Assembly (NCBI GenBank): GCA_032622095.1
Contig: CP136064.1
Location: 132,503,129 to 132,567,128 of the forward strand
From: Siphonodentalium dalli
Taxonomy: Eukaryota; Mollusca; Scaphopoda; Gadilida; Siphonodentaliidae
Direction: 5' to 3'
Length of the DNA: 64,000 nucleotides
Under the pieces are notes generated by a model. It searched no databases. It was not told where the DNA came from and worked only from the letters and a program-made list of their open reading frames with translations. Below are positions 1-12,924 of this stretch, one piece after another. Every line of letters starts with the position of its first letter. The first letter of the stretch is position 1. The translations under genes and the position numbers were made by a program.

Positions 1-245
1 CATTGGGCTGGAATATTTGTGACTGCTTTATTTTTCGTAAAAGTATATGGGTGTATGATGCTGTATTATACAATTAAAACTGTAACTCAACATGATGATA
101 CAAATGAAGCCTCCTCTCGTAGAACAAAGAAAATAAGCTATTTTGGTAATGGAGTTTTGTGTGAAATTATTAATTATTTATTGTTTATTATTATAATATA
201 CAGTTCTTGGTACCGAAAGTGACAAAACATAAAATAATATCTTAA

Positions 246-1382
246 CCCTTTGAACCCCAGCGGCCGGAATACCGGCCGCTGCGTGAACCTCCATATACCC
301 TAGCGGCCGGTATACCGGCCGCTGAACCGGCCATTATAACGACCGCCACGTGTTTATAGTTTATAGCTATGCGATTCAATAACAAATCGACGTCTAAACT
401 CTAGTTATATATATCAAATATAAAAAGCCTGTTCAAATTATATTTATATGGTGAAGGGCCTCGATCGCATATCAAGTTGATTTCTTCGCGCATGCGCAGA
501 GCAGCGAATGCGAAATAAATGGTTTATAGCGTACTTATGCACGACATAAACCCACTAATATATGTTTAAATGGCCCCATAGACATCGGCGGTGGTCAGGG
601 TGTGTATATGGAATGTCTACCCGCTATAGTATCGGGTAGGAATATATGCGCATGCGCAGAACATAGGTTGTAAATGACAAAAACATGCGTTTTAAGCGAA
701 ATGTGGTGTTATATATAGGACATATAGCTGCATCATAATTGCAGTTTCTTACTAATGCCGGGTAGTTGTCTGGTAACCGTTACTAAGGAGAGATTGGGTG
801 GCAAAGTGTCCTTATATTTTAATGATCATAGAATGGTCCATGGATAACATACATATGTATGCACAGTTTCAAACAGGTGCCACCATTGAACATATACAGC
901 ATTATGCGACTAGATATTGTATAAATTAAGGGAACACTACCACTTAATGGTTAGTGCAGTGGTGTCATCCGTTCATGTGTGGTACTTGATTAGCAACCGT
1001 TGCTACCTTAACTAATTAATTTCATTCGATCTCTCTTAAATTATTGTCGGATATATCTCAAATTTCACATTAGGGTATTATCGTCATCAAAAACGCAATC
1101 ACTGGCATTGAGTTATGACATACCATGCTATAATTGCCTTTTCCAGTCAATTCGGGGTAGTTGCTTAGCAACCGTTACCAAGACGCTGCCGCGTGGCAAA
1201 GTCTTCCAATTTTATAATGATCAGTGATCAATGGGGGGGGGGGGCTGTAAAGTTTCATATCTGTGTCACAAATTAAACATAACCAACATCATCCAACAAG
1301 ACACTATAAAATTTAAAGGAAAATCCCACGAGGAGCCCAGGGTAAGAGTGCCGGTCGTGGTAGGGCGTCAGGGTTCAAAGGG
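246..1382. mobile_element. piggyBac-like non-autonomous DNA transposon
   Basis: The segment is bounded by TTAA on both sides (242-245 and 1383-1386). It starts CCCTTTGAACCC and ends with the exact reverse complement GGGTTCAAAGGG, a 12-bp perfect terminal inverted repeat. TTAA target duplication plus CCCTTT-type termini is the hallmark of the piggyBac superfamily. The first 90 bp carry two further inverted motifs around CGGCCGGNATACCGGCCG. No transposase reading frame is visible, so the element would depend on a source elsewhere. The 1137-bp length fits a deletion derivative. Confidence 0.8.
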
Positions 1383-1386
1383 TTAA

Positions 1387-1914
1387 ACCTCTCAAATGTG
1401 TTAAAGTCCATTGTTTTTGTTATCTCCTCATAATTGTTCAGAATGAAGATGGTCCTAAAGTTATCATCTGGAAACCAAAAGCGGACGGACGACGAGCGTA
1501 TAAAAAGCCACTACCGTCACATAGTATGTATATGTCGCTAGTGATGAATAAGCGCGTGCTTCACGGGATACTGGGCATCGCGCCAAAAAAAATAAAAATA
1601 CGTGCGGATTAATCATATTTCAAAAATCCGCACATGAGACCAATGCAAGACATTGCAAAATGATTGCAATAAAATGTTCATTAACGTTAAATTCTTGTCC
1701 AACTTCGAACGTTGCGCTAACGAAAATGGGCACAAAAACAAAGAGGCAAATTGAGGGACTATATATTTCATTGCCAGTCAGAGCGCGCATTACCGTCGTA
1801 TACGTTTGTGAAGCGTCTCAGCCAACGCCCTGCATATATGCATTTTACACGCATTTTTTTCAGTTTCTTTTAAAGATTTTGACTTGTTATAAAGGCATAA
1901 AGCTATAGTTTTTT
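1387..1914. other. unassigned AT-rich stretch
   Basis: No gene, RNA or clear repeat boundary is visible. A short piece near 1450-1490 (AAAGTTATCATCTGGAAACC) resembles the core of the pearl-like repeats found at 29-31 kb, so part of it may be an old repeat fragment. Confidence 0.4.
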
Positions 1915-2069
1915 CACGTGATATAAAAGATCTTCAACGAATTATGTTGGGATATAAGTTTTCATGAAACTCCTTTGATAAATTTGATTCACAACGAGTC
2001 AATTTATTGAGCTCGTTTCATAAAATCTTATATCGCAACATAACTCGTTGGAGTTCCTCTATATCATGC
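1915..2069. mobile_element. short inverted-repeat element (MITE-like)
   Basis: Two arms of about 50 bp (1921-1972 and 2010-2065) are imperfect reverse complements of each other around a ~37-bp spacer. They share the matching blocks CAACGAATTATGTTG / CAACATAACTCGTTG and GATATAAG / CTTATATC. No target duplication was fixed. The unit can fold into one long hairpin. Confidence 0.6.
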
Positions 2070-2925
2070 ACGGCGGTCATCAAATCTACCTTCAGCATTG
2101 ATTAAGAACTGTATCTGCATGCACCAGGGTGCACGAATTTAAAACTGAGCGAAAAATAATACTGCGCGAATTTAATTTTTAAAGGTATTTGGATGAAACT
2201 ATAATAGTTGAATTCAAGATATAACTTTTTCCACTGCGGTATTTCCCTTGTTAAAACTCAGCTCTTTGTTCTAACTGGACTTTCTATTTCTCAAAAATTG
2301 GCATTTTATACTAGGATTTGTACCACAAGTCGACATTCGTAATCTAGGATGGTCATGTCTCCCAGTGTATGCGCAGCGAACACCCATGAGGACCTCTATT
2401 AGAGAAATAGTTCACTACTAACACCCTTTCACAATAACAAACATCTGCAAAGTGCTTATAAACCCCACTTAATACAATTCCTTGTCATAAAAGGCAGCAT
2501 GTTAATTTGCATACCAGTTGTATATATCACATTCAAACACAACACTCATCATAATAGAATTACTGTTCTTCCTTGCCAAACGATATTACTTTGATAATTC
2601 GCGAGTCAAAAGTATCCTAAAATGCATTTGAGCCCAACATACAGATAATTTCCTCGTTTCGAACAAAGCTGTACTGGATGGCTCTGCTGTATATGCCTGG
2701 ACAATAGTTACCGCGACAAAATCCACGTTCAATTGCCACTCACACGAGCCGTGTCAATGGCCGTGGTTTTGCTGTCTTTCAATGACTATTTTCCCCCAGA
2801 AAAACGTTCGTAAACGTCTCATTTATCGATGTTGATCGTGATTTTTCATTCGTATCAATGTAATTATTTCTCCTTGTATATTATAAAACTGTGTTTTAAG
2901 TCGGTTAATGGAATCGATACTGGAA

Positions 2926-2978
2926 ATTCGTAAACTCAAAGGTCTCGGGCTACGCCCTCGACCATCTAGTTTACGAAT
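2926..2978. repeat. imperfect hairpin
   Basis: ATTCGTAAACT at 2926 is mirrored by AGTTTACGAAT ending at 2978. The intervening GGTC..GGGC / GCCC..GACC blocks also pair. It is probably the centre or end of an old DNA transposon. Confidence 0.55.
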
Positions 2979-3155
2979 GTCCGGTAGCTCATCCATTAAG
3001 TCGTGAAGTAGCCATCACCGTGGCGATGAAGATTAACAGGTCTGGGTGAACAACTGATCGATCTTGGTGCGACCGCATAGGCTGCGATTTAAACATGTGG
3101 GGGGGGGGGGGTGTCACAAATAGAGAACAGTGACAAGCACACAGACGCTGCGATG

Positions 3156-3650
3156 TTAAAGGTACTCAATCCGATAAAACTCCTCTCAATTACTATTTCA
3201 ATGGCCTTGGGCCCGTTTGGGTGTCAAAAATATTTGATTCGAGTCGAGGAAGTCACCCATCAAAGCTCAGATTTGTTAGATATCGATTTTAGAAATATAT
3301 TATTTTTCATTATCGGGAATACTTTTTGGCCCAGAACTCAGTCAAAATTGCGTTATTATTACCTCTTGATTTTAGAGTTATCCATCCTTGTCTGTTTGAA
3401 TTGTGTTTTGGTGTACACATCTCGCGCAGGTTACGAAACTGACAATTATTAGTACTCATCTCGAGAAACTAACAAATTTCAAAAATCAATATCTAATAAC
3501 TCTGAGCTTTGTTTGATGTGTTCCTCGACTCGAATCAAATATTTTTTACCTCCAAAGCCAAAGAAATAGTAATATAAGACCCTCTGATCGGATTGTTGTT
3601 GTTGGAATCTGTTGAGATGGGGACCCTCTGTTCGGATTGCGTACCTTTAA
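3156..3650. mobile_element. MITE with TTAAAGGTAC termini
   Basis: The left end TTAAAGGTACTCAATCCGA and the right end TCGGATTGCGTACCTTTAA are inverted repeats with one mismatch. A second matching pair of ~70-bp arms lies inside (about 3225-3300 and 3476-3550), containing TTTGATTCGAGTCGAGGAA and its complement. The open frame of 113 codons across it is read-through of a hairpin, not a gene. Length is about 495 bp. Confidence 0.7.
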
Positions 3651-3729
3651 ACCATTCTACTAGTTGAAGTTCTGTATATGTCTCTATAGTGTGAAAAAAA
3701 GTCAAAGGGTTATATTACATTCTCCTCAT

Positions 3730-4587
3730 CAGTGGCGGACTGGGCCAAAAAACCGGCCCGGGAAATGAATATAATACCGGCCCATCTGCACCCCCCCCGC
3801 CTTCAATCAGAAATTCCAACTGCACCCCCCCCCCCCTTGAATCATAATTTGTTTGGGGGGTGTCCACCTTGTTGGGAAATTCCAACTGCACACCCCCTTG
3901 AATCAGAATCTGTTCGGGGGGTGTCCACCTTGGGAAATTCCAACTGCCCCCCCCCCCCCTTGAATCAGAATCAGATCAAATACATGTTTTTGCATAATTC
4001 CATTTGCACTTCAGTGCTCTGACCTAATATCTTATGTATTCATAAACCATGGTTCTATATATTCCCGGTATGAGACCATTCAGATATTTTTACCTGAAAA
4101 ATTGCATAAATTCTAACATCTAGCGGTCTAACTTCAGACAAATGCACACGGCTACGGACAAGAGACCAGGACACACCGGGCTGTCCATGGTTGTTCGGCC
4201 CGGGGTGAGCAAATTTTGAAAACTATACAAGAAAATCGCTACTCCTAGCATCTAGACTGGCCTCAACTGAAGCGTTCCTATTGTGTTGGAAATTTCAATT
4301 GGGGGAGGGTCCGGGAGGGGTGCGTGAGAATTTTTTTGGGATTTACAGCTGGGAGTTACCGTTGAAATCTCGAGATTAACGGGGTCTTTACGTGGTGTTA
4401 TAATGATGCTGACAAGTTCATTTAATGACAAAATTACGATTAGCCAATTAGGCTGGTTAAACAACACATGCGGCGGCCGACGTCGGTTTCATGTGCGACC
4501 CAACCACATATACCCCCCCCCCCCACACACACGGCCTCCGGCCCATCGGGAATTTTCCCGGTCTCCCGATCGGCCAGTCCGCCTCTG
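3730..4587. mobile_element. hAT-type MITE with perfect 8-bp target duplication
   Basis: The termini are CAGTGGCGGACTGGGCC on the left and the reverse complement of CAGAGGCGGACTGGCC on the right. The flanking octamer CTCCTCAT occurs at 3722-3729 and again at 4588-4595, an exact 8-bp target-site duplication as expected for hAT transposition. No transposase frame is present. The left third holds a ~60-bp tandem repeat with long C tracts. Confidence 0.85.
3775..3975. repeat. ~60-bp tandem repeat inside the hAT MITE
   Basis: Three to four copies of a unit built from GAAATTCCAACTGCAC, a run of 5-14 C, CTTGAATCA and GGGGGGTGTCCACCTTG. Copies differ mainly in C-tract length. Confidence 0.75.
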
Positions 4588-4599
4588 CTCCTCATTATA

Positions 4600-6335
4600 C
4601 AAGAATATGCATGTGTTAGTTGTGTATCTCAAGTTTTTAAACTAAACACTAGACTATTTATTTGAAGTTGAACTTGAACAATGAACTATAATATATATAT
4701 TTTTTTGTATCTGTCAACTGCACCACTAGATCGCAATATCAGCAATTGCGTTGGTCCACTCCCTTTCCTCCCACAATATGAATTAAAAGTTCAATGGGTT
4801 TAATTTGTTTGCGTGCGTTGCCAAGGACAAGCCAAGATATTCCTGGTAAAACAAGCATTGCTTGATCGCTACGACATGCCTGCGGCCATGTCCCGTGCAT
4901 GCGCAGTGGGTGTTCCATCCGTGATCCCCCACCTGCGATTTCGTCGCACTTAATTAGACAGATGGGTCTAAAATAGGCCGATTGGTATATCATGCCTGCA
5001 TGCATCTGGGCTAAGGTGATTCACCCTAAACCGATATATAAGTATAGTTCATAAACTACTTTTATAAAAATCATTTTGATTGCTTTTAAAGGACCTGGTA
5101 TAATTATTTACTGAGAATATAGTCATTAAATATGAACATGTACAAATCTTCTAACAAACAACATGTCAAGTGCCATCTCTTACATCGGTGAGTACAGTGC
5201 CAGGAAGACTGATCGGGCAATTTTAGACCGATCGGTCTAATTAAGATCGATCGGATGTTAACCTAGACCAGATTAGGCAGGTCTGGCAAATGTAAAAATT
5301 CAGCTGCAATACATGATACATGTAGGTGAAATCGGATATCCTGGCTGAATTCAGCAATAGATTATACTCTAAGCTTTATGCAACACGACAAAATCGCAAC
5401 ACCGAACGTCACTCTGCAATAGTGATATCAATCTCGTTTGGTGTCTGTCTCAAGATTCACTCAAAAGGAATAATCATTTGTGTGTTTGTTGCGAACTGAA
5501 TTGGAATCGATTTCCTGTACTTTTGGCAAGATAAATCAATATCATACACCCACATCTGTGGCTAATTTATCTCGATTCCTTCTGGATCAAGTGCACACAT
5601 CTCCCGCGCTATCGGTTGTATATGTCATGGGATCGGCAGAATATCCAATATGGATCTCTCTGCGAGTCCGTGTAACGGATCTAAATCTCTATGTTATTGA
5701 CAAACGTCTGGTCGAATATTGAATGAATATACATCACCAACCTTGGCCCAATATCAATGTATCATGCAGCTTCGGACGATCCTTTGCCCTCAATTCAGTT
5801 TTGTTTCGCCGGCCTCAGCCCATACGAAATAATATCACATCTATGCGCAAACCCCGGCAGGTGCATCGCACATAACACCGTTATAACTCGTCCGTCTGGA
5901 CCACTAGCGAACATAGTTCGAATCGCAAACAGGATTGATGGTCCAAGCAAAGGAATGTTATTCGGATGTATCTGGACCAGTGCGTCAATTATGTGACGGG
6001 AGCTAGTACGCGCATTATACAGACAATTTGCGGTCTGCGCGTGCCACCCTCAAAACTCACACATGTTGAAATGTAGCTACTGACGTAACCTACCCCCCAC
6101 CCCCCATAACGAACATGTTCAACAATCGAACACCAAATCACCAGACGGAACTATTATTGCGGAGCAGAATTAGCTATATTATATGCTTCAATATGCACAA
6201 ATGATTCAAAACGTTAGATTATTCAATATTGACAACGACAAAACGCCATAAACAAAACTCAGCGAAATCCATGACATTACTGTACATGTGACTTCGGATG
6301 ATTTCTCAGAAAAATACTTGCACGGTGTATACATA
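4600..6335. other. no gene recognised; mixed low-copy sequence
   Basis: No convincing exon, RNA gene or element end was found. Short palindromes around GACCGATCGGTC occur near 5220-5260. Open frames at 5480-5722 and 5757-5996 look non-genic: no recognised domain and no splice context. The base composition is slightly more GC-rich than the flanks. Confidence 0.4.
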
Positions 6336-9300
6336 TAGTCCAGGATATATTGGTCGACCTCTGCACCCCCCCCCCCCCCCCCCCCCCCAGGACTTAACTT
6401 CACCCCACTAATTTTCTTCCTTAAGGTCTCCTCTAATTTTTTTCACTTGTTAACAAGAAAATAAAATGGCCGCAGAGACTCCAGACAAGATGGCGTCCAT
6501 CATGGCGGCCATTTTTTTTAAATGCACCAGGTCTCTTTGATCGCCATTATAGTAAAGATGATAGCACATGCGGTCTTGTTTTCCGCTCGATTCGTTATGC
6601 TAATATATAATCCTTACAAATTAGACAAAAATCCGACACCAGAATCCAATATGGCGGCCAAGATGGCCGCCGAAATGTGAAAATATGCTATTTTTCTGAC
6701 ATGTTACCACCTTTCGTTTGTCTCTGTGGGAAAATGTTAGAATTTTTGCGTCATGTTATACATTTGTCATATAGAGGAGTCATTGGCGAACACATGGGGA
6801 CCATAATATGCATTCATTGCGGGATATTTTTGTCCGATATCACGTTTTCCCAAATGCCGGTATCATAGTTCAAAGCCGAATCTCCGTTAATAACGCGATG
6901 TTATGTTTCGAATCAATGAATGTTATTGCTATTATAACAACACCCATGCATATATATTGCAGGAGATACTCGAGCTAGGATTCCTCTTATACCTGAGTTG
7001 AGGAATATTTACCCAAATCCAAGATGGCGGCCAAAATGGCCACCAGAAATAAAAAATCGCCGAAAATCGCTGATTTTAACATCAGTGAGCATTATTGTCA
7101 TGACAACTCCACACCTGCTTACTATTGTAAGTTGGGAACACTTAGGCGAAGAACTTTCCTTGTACCATATCCAAATAAAAGTCCCCCAAATCCAAAATGG
7201 CGCCCACAATGGCGGACAGATTTTGAAAAATCACCGAAATTCCCTCATATTCACATCATTGGGCATTATTGTCGAGACAACTCCACCCATGCTTACAATT
7301 GAGTTGTAAATACTGAGGTGAAGTAATTACATTACATCTCATGCAAGAAATTGTTTTCCAAATCGAAGATGGCGACCGAAATTTGAAAACAAGTCTACAT
7401 TACTTTACTTTCTTACGATGGGCGTTATTGTTTCGCGATTTCTATCCACCATTACATGTTGATATGGAATAGTGACATGAAGTATTCATTAGGGTTTGGC
7501 AATTGATACTCACAGCCAAGATCGCTGCTAAATTGGCGGCTAGAAATTGAATAGAAATCGATATTTTCACATATTAATTTCAACTTTTTGTCATAATATC
7601 GGTATGTATGGACGAAACTGTACATAAACCATCTACTAGTTCAACTTAAAGGTATCAAAACGCATAACATAGCTCGTATCCTTCTGGAAAGATGAAACAC
7701 CACAATTAATATCGCGATGTGGCATTTCGAAATCCAGTCTCCACTTAGCGCCGATAATGGCCGTAAGCGTAGGTGCGCCGAATAGTTATATCAGAACAAT
7801 TACATGATAACAGATTCTGATATGCCACGTCACGTCCATAATTATCTGGCCCAGCTTCCATTTCTTTGTCTGAAAAATCTAGGTCGCTCACACCGACAAA
7901 GTATTCACCACTTCCTGTGAGTAGGGTCCCTCTAATCATAACGTTTCAAACAATTCATTTTCCGGTGTTTAGCTTACAGAAGGTCATCTCTATGTATGTG
8001 TCTCATACCCCATGGGATAACGACATGTACACCTGGCGAACCAGTTAGCTAGTCACTTCTCAATAGATGGTTCGTCAACTCACAAACTCAGCGAACGCAT
8101 TGGCATATGTGGACAACTTCGACAGTGTTTCGAAGGTTGCTAGCTGTCTCATTCCCTTGGACAGATGTCTATCTGCTAAGGAGAAGACCCTAGTGTACAG
8201 ACTACCCACACTTCTTGACCATTATCCGAAGCAAACTGTGTGACGCCCCGCAGTTGTCTCGTCGAATATCTCCCAGCAGAGAAGAACAATGCTCGCGGTG
8301 CTAGTTTTTGGACATGCGCCATGATAGTGGGAATGAAATGGGCCACTGTATACACCACCCCTACACCTGGTGCACGTTTAAGATATCGAATGTCGTGCGT
8401 GTCGGTTTTATTTGGTGTGGTAAGATTGTATTTCCACATCCGTTTCGAAGCCTTTCTGATTCAACTACGTACACTTTTGTCTGGATAATAATATGCTAGC
8501 CTCCCTCAAAACAGTCGGATGGACTAAAGGATAATGCCTTTATAGTATGAATGTATGCGTGTTTTGTTATCCTCTCTCGGGGTTAGTGTCAGTATGTGGG
8601 CGGTATTATTCAAGAAAATGTCAGGAACTGTGGTGCATTTATTTCACTATGTATTTAAAGAACAATTTACAGTCTCGATGGCAATGGCTGTGGCCGTTGG
8701 GGAACGCGACCTTTATGATCATATAGCTTTATATATATAACTTTAGAATATAGTAGTTAATGTCTCATGCAGGAAAATGGTCGCATTGGTGATGTTACCA
8801 AGAAATCACTTGGTGTACCAACGTTTGTTGAACTGAATGCAAGAGCTCATCAACGTAACATTCCTCTGGATGTTCTTCGCGTTGAACATTTCACCCTTTT
8901 GTTGATGGCATTTGTACTTTCTTGAACCATACCACCCAGCGTGAGTATGACATATCAACCAACTATCAAAGGTATCGCCTTTAAGACAACACCCCAGTCT
9001 TGTTGGGGCTTATACAGCAGTAGCCAATGGCATACTCCTGGTCCAGTTGTTTAAGAACGGCTTTCAAACGGATGGGGACATACAATCTTAGCATACAAGG
9101 AAAGCAAAGCCACACATGAGATCCTGTCTGAATCTAAAACATAACAAAATAAGGGGCGGTACAGTCATGGTCCAATTTCATTTCCACTATCATGACACAT
9201 ACCCACAAACTAGCACCGTGTGTATTGTTATCATCTGCTTGGATCTGTTCGGTGAGACGATTGCTGGACGCCAACAAGCTTGTTCTTATGATCATGTTCA

Positions 9301-11317
9301 AGGAGTTTGGGTATATTATGCATTATGGTCTTCTACGCCTTAGCAGAAATGCATCCGTCAAATGTCGGGCTTTCAACATTCGAAGCCATATACAGAAGTT
9401 GTCCGGGTACGTCAGTGCATTAGATGAGTATGTGAATTGATGAACCATATATTGAGAAGTGGCTCTTTGGGAAGATCACCAGGTGTACACGTTGTTAACC
9501 CCATTAGGTCACCAAAGCTGACAATACGCAGATAGATAGGTCCTTCTGAAAGCTAGTATACGCATCGACCGAATACCTGTATAGTGTATCGCAAAAGATG
9601 ACGCATATACCCCATATGTAGCATCTGAATTATACCATAAGCTATACCACGAATGAAGCTCGCTAAGAATTCCAAGCTTTCGAAACCAACACGTGAGCTG
9701 GACACCGGCATATGTATTGTTTGAAACATTCCGATTAGTGGCACACTCCTACAAAGAAGAGTAGTGAACTGTTGTTGTGAGTGAGGTAGATTAATCTGAC
9801 GAAGAGACGGAAACGAGTCTAGATAATGCTGAATGTGGCAATTCAGAATAAGCTCAAGTACTGTTGTTTTGATTCTTGGAAGTCATAATATGACTATTCG
9901 GCGCACCTATATACGGTTACGGCCAGAATGAGCCCTTAGTGGAGAATGGATTTTGAAATGCCACATTGCGATTGTGGGTTTTCATCCTTCCAAAAGGCTA
10001 CGACTTACATTGGAACTAATATATGGCTTATATTATGTACCGTTTCGTTTATACAAATCAATATTATGACAAAAAGTTGAAATTAGTATGTGATAATATC
10101 GGCTTCTTTTCAATTTATGCCCGCCAGTTGGCCGCCATATTGACTGTGAGTATCACTTGCCAAACCCTAATGAATAATTCATACATATCAACATGTAATG
10201 GTGGGTAGAAATCGCGAAACAATAACGTCCATCCTAAGAAAGTAAAGTAATGTAGACTTGTTTTCAAATTTCGGTCGCCATTTTGGCCGCCATCTTCGAT
10301 TTGGAAAACCATTTCTTGCATGAGATGTAAGGTAATTACTTCACCTCAGTATTTCCAACTCAACTGTACGCATGGATGGAGTTGTCTCGACAATTATGCC
10401 CAATGATGTGATTATGAGGGAATTTCGGTGATTTTTCAAAATCTGTCCGCCATTGTGGGCGCCATTTTGGATATTGGGGGACTTTTATTTGGATATGGTA
10501 CAAGGAAAGTTCTTCGCCTAAGTGTTCCCAACTTACAATAGTAAGCAGATGTGGAGTTGTCATGACAATAATGCTCACTGATGTTAAAATCAGCGATTTT
10601 CGGCGATTTTTTATTTCTGGTGGCCATTTTGGCCGCCATCTTGGATTTGGGTAAATATTCCTCAACTCAGGTATAAGAGGAATCCTAGCTCGAGTATCTC
10701 CTGCAAATATATATGCATGGGTGTTGTTATAATAGCAATAACATTCATTGATTCGAAACATAACATCGCGTTATTAACGGAGATTCGGCTTTGAACTATG
10801 ATACCGGCATTTGGGAAAACGTGATATCGGACAAAAATATCCCGCAATGAATGCATATTATGGTCCCCATGTATTCGACAATGACTCCTCTATATGATAA
10901 ATGTATAACATGACGCAAAAATTCTAACATTTTCCCACAGACAAACGAAAGGTGGTAACATGTCAGAAAAATAGCATATTTTCACATTTCGGCGGCCATC
11001 TTGGCCGCCATATTGGATTCTGGGGTCGGATTTTTGGCTAATTTGTAAGGGTTGTATATTAGCATAACGAATCGAGCGGAAAACAAGACCGCATGTGCTA
11101 TCATCTTTACTATAAAGGCGATCAAAGAGACCTGGTGCATTTAAAAAAAAATGGCCGCCATGATGGACGCCATCTTGTCTGGAGTCTCTGCGGCCACTTT
11201 TTTTTCTTGTTAACAAGTGAAAAAAATTAGAGGAGACCTTAAGGAAGAAAATTTGTGGGGTGAAGTTAAGTCCTGGGGGGGGGGGGGTGCAGAGGTCGAC
11301 CAATATCTCCTGGACTA
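6336..11317. mobile_element. giant near-palindromic (foldback-type) element, ~5 kb
   Basis: The ends are inverted copies: TAGTCCAGGA at 6336 and TCCTGGACTA ending 11317, followed by matching GGTCGACCTCTGCACCCC blocks and C/G tracts. The left arm (about 6336-8480) is the reverse complement of the right arm (about 9070-11317). The outer 1.2 kb of each arm is nearly identical. Similarity drops inward and is still recognisable at 8050-8470 versus 9040-9450. The arms contain internal ~170-bp repeats carrying AAGATGGCGGCC-type motifs. About 0.6 kb in the middle is unpaired. No transposase domain is recognisable and no target duplication could be fixed. It could be a foldback or MULE-like element, or an inverted duplication of an older repeat array. 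Confidence 0.8.
8769..8924 (+). other. unrecognised 51-codon open frame in the palindrome centre
   Basis: An ATG at 8769 opens a frame beginning MQENGRIGDVTKKSLG and ending at TGA near 8924. The amino-acid composition looks protein-like and a CAG that could act as a splice acceptor sits right at its start. It lies in the unpaired middle of the 5-kb palindrome, where an autonomous element would keep its gene. I do not recognise a family. It may be a decayed exon fragment or chance. Confidence 0.2.
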
Positions 11318-11777
11318 ATACGACATATTAATAATAGACCGTGTGCTACCATATGGCCACCCTCCCCCTGTGCGGATTTTTCAGTTGCCGACTGTATTTC
11401 CGATAGACGGATATATTTCACACATTTTTCTGCTTGTTTGCCACTGGGTGTGGATGCTTTTTCATTTTATAGCGATTTCCAACAAACTACTGTGTTTTTT
11501 TTGCGATAAAATCCTCATTGGGGCAGGGGACACGACGATGTGATTTTTTTAATTTATTTTGAAGATATATCTGAAACAGTACAGTGTGTGAACTTAGGCG
11601 TGCATAACGTAATTAACTATGAACAATACCGATGTTTCCGGTCATGATTGTCCACAAGAAAATCCACAAGAAAATAAGCCAGGACAGTTTTCTATAACAT
11701 GCTACGAGCACATGGATGTATACAGGTAGTCAATGTTCAATTGTTTCGAGGCCATTGACTCCAAGATGGCCCCCAAA

Positions 11778-12017
11778 ATTGAATATCTGACCTGATAAAT
11801 ATAACTCGCAATCACTCAGGGAGTTTATGAGGTGGTAACCGTCGTAAGATATGCCCATATATTGTTAATTGAGTACTCCTTATTTGTAGGTGTACAATTT
11901 AATATCTGACCTGATAAATATAATTCGCAATCACTCAGGGAGTTTGATGAGTTATTAACAGTCGTTCGATATGCCCATCTATTGATAATTGAGTACTCCT
12001 TATGTGTAGGTGTGAAT
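11778..12017. repeat. tandem duplication of a ~120-bp unit
   Basis: Two adjacent copies run from TATCTGACCTGATAAATATAA through CAATCACTCAGGGAGTTT to TTGAGTACTCCTTATNTGTAG. They differ at scattered positions. The unit leads directly into the family-A repeat at 12020 and recurs in part near 17910-17990 and 27650-27710. Confidence 0.75.
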
Positions 12018-12019
12018 AA

Positions 12020-12910
12020 ATTTACTATATTAAAAATGGCGGCCAATATGGCCGTCGATCGAAGTGGAAAATATGACGTTTTTACACTGATATCTTCTAG
12101 ATCAGTTTCTGCTGTTTGGAACTGGTTGAGGATTGTGACATTGTTTTTGTATTTTGCTATATTAACTGATCATTGGGGTAATGAACAAAGCCATCATTGG
12201 GGTCCTAGCCCCTTCAGATTCCTCCAAATTTTTATAATACAGAATGCAATATAAAATTTCACCAAAAAAAAAACACCATTGGGTTTCTAGTCATATCTCA
12301 ACAAGGAATGAGCAGAACTGTGGAATGGAAGTGAGGCATACCATTACCAATGAATAGTCCAACTCATAGGAACATAAGTTGTTACCCTGGTTCAAAATGG
12401 CCACCAAAATGTGGAAAATGGTATATATTTCCCCAGTGTGCCCTGAAATCACTTACAAGTTGTGGTTGATGATTAAAATTGGCTATTCTGCCTTCTATAC
12501 ATTGAATACTAACATGTCTGATGCACTTTGGTTAATTGCTACTATTGTAACCAAGACATTACAAGAACTATTGGATTTTACTCTCACAAACTTTACATAA
12601 ATATCGGCAAAAATTCACTATTCAGGTTTGAAACATTTTTTGTGTGGTATTTTTTACCTATTTTAAATGTGTCACACTGAGGTTTTTATAAAACTAAATT
12701 ACTCATAATGGCTTCCCAAATGGCAACCAACTTGGGTAAAAAGTTCACTGTTCACATATATCCGGAACATCATTCTCTGCTGCTCCGAAAAGTTAGCAAA
12801 TTGTGACTCATTCGGTTATTGCATGTTAGGTAATCAAATGACAACTAAATATTATATCTGGTTATCCCAGTTCCTTATGTGGCATGACAAATTCATTTTA
12901 AAGTTGCAGT
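12020..12910. repeat. dispersed repeat family A (ATGGC-bearing), first copy
   Basis: The sequence shares long stretches with 17967-18180, 24290-25710 and, inverted, 27770-28510. Diagnostic pieces are AAATGGCGGCC, GGAAGTGGAAAAT, CACCATTGGG.TTTCTAGTCATAT and ATTCTCTGCTGCTCCGAAAAG. The open frames here are chance. Immediately downstream lies the 42-bp minisatellite, as in the second composite copy. Confidence 0.75.
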
Positions 12911-12924
12911 ATGGAATTGGTTAT

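Noticed and set aside
3111-3452. 113-codon frame
   Set aside because: It lies across the arms and loop of a MITE and has no domain.
5480-5996. Two adjacent frames (80 and 79 codons) as a small gene
   Set aside because: No recognisable domain, no splice or poly-A context, and no coding-like pattern beyond chance.
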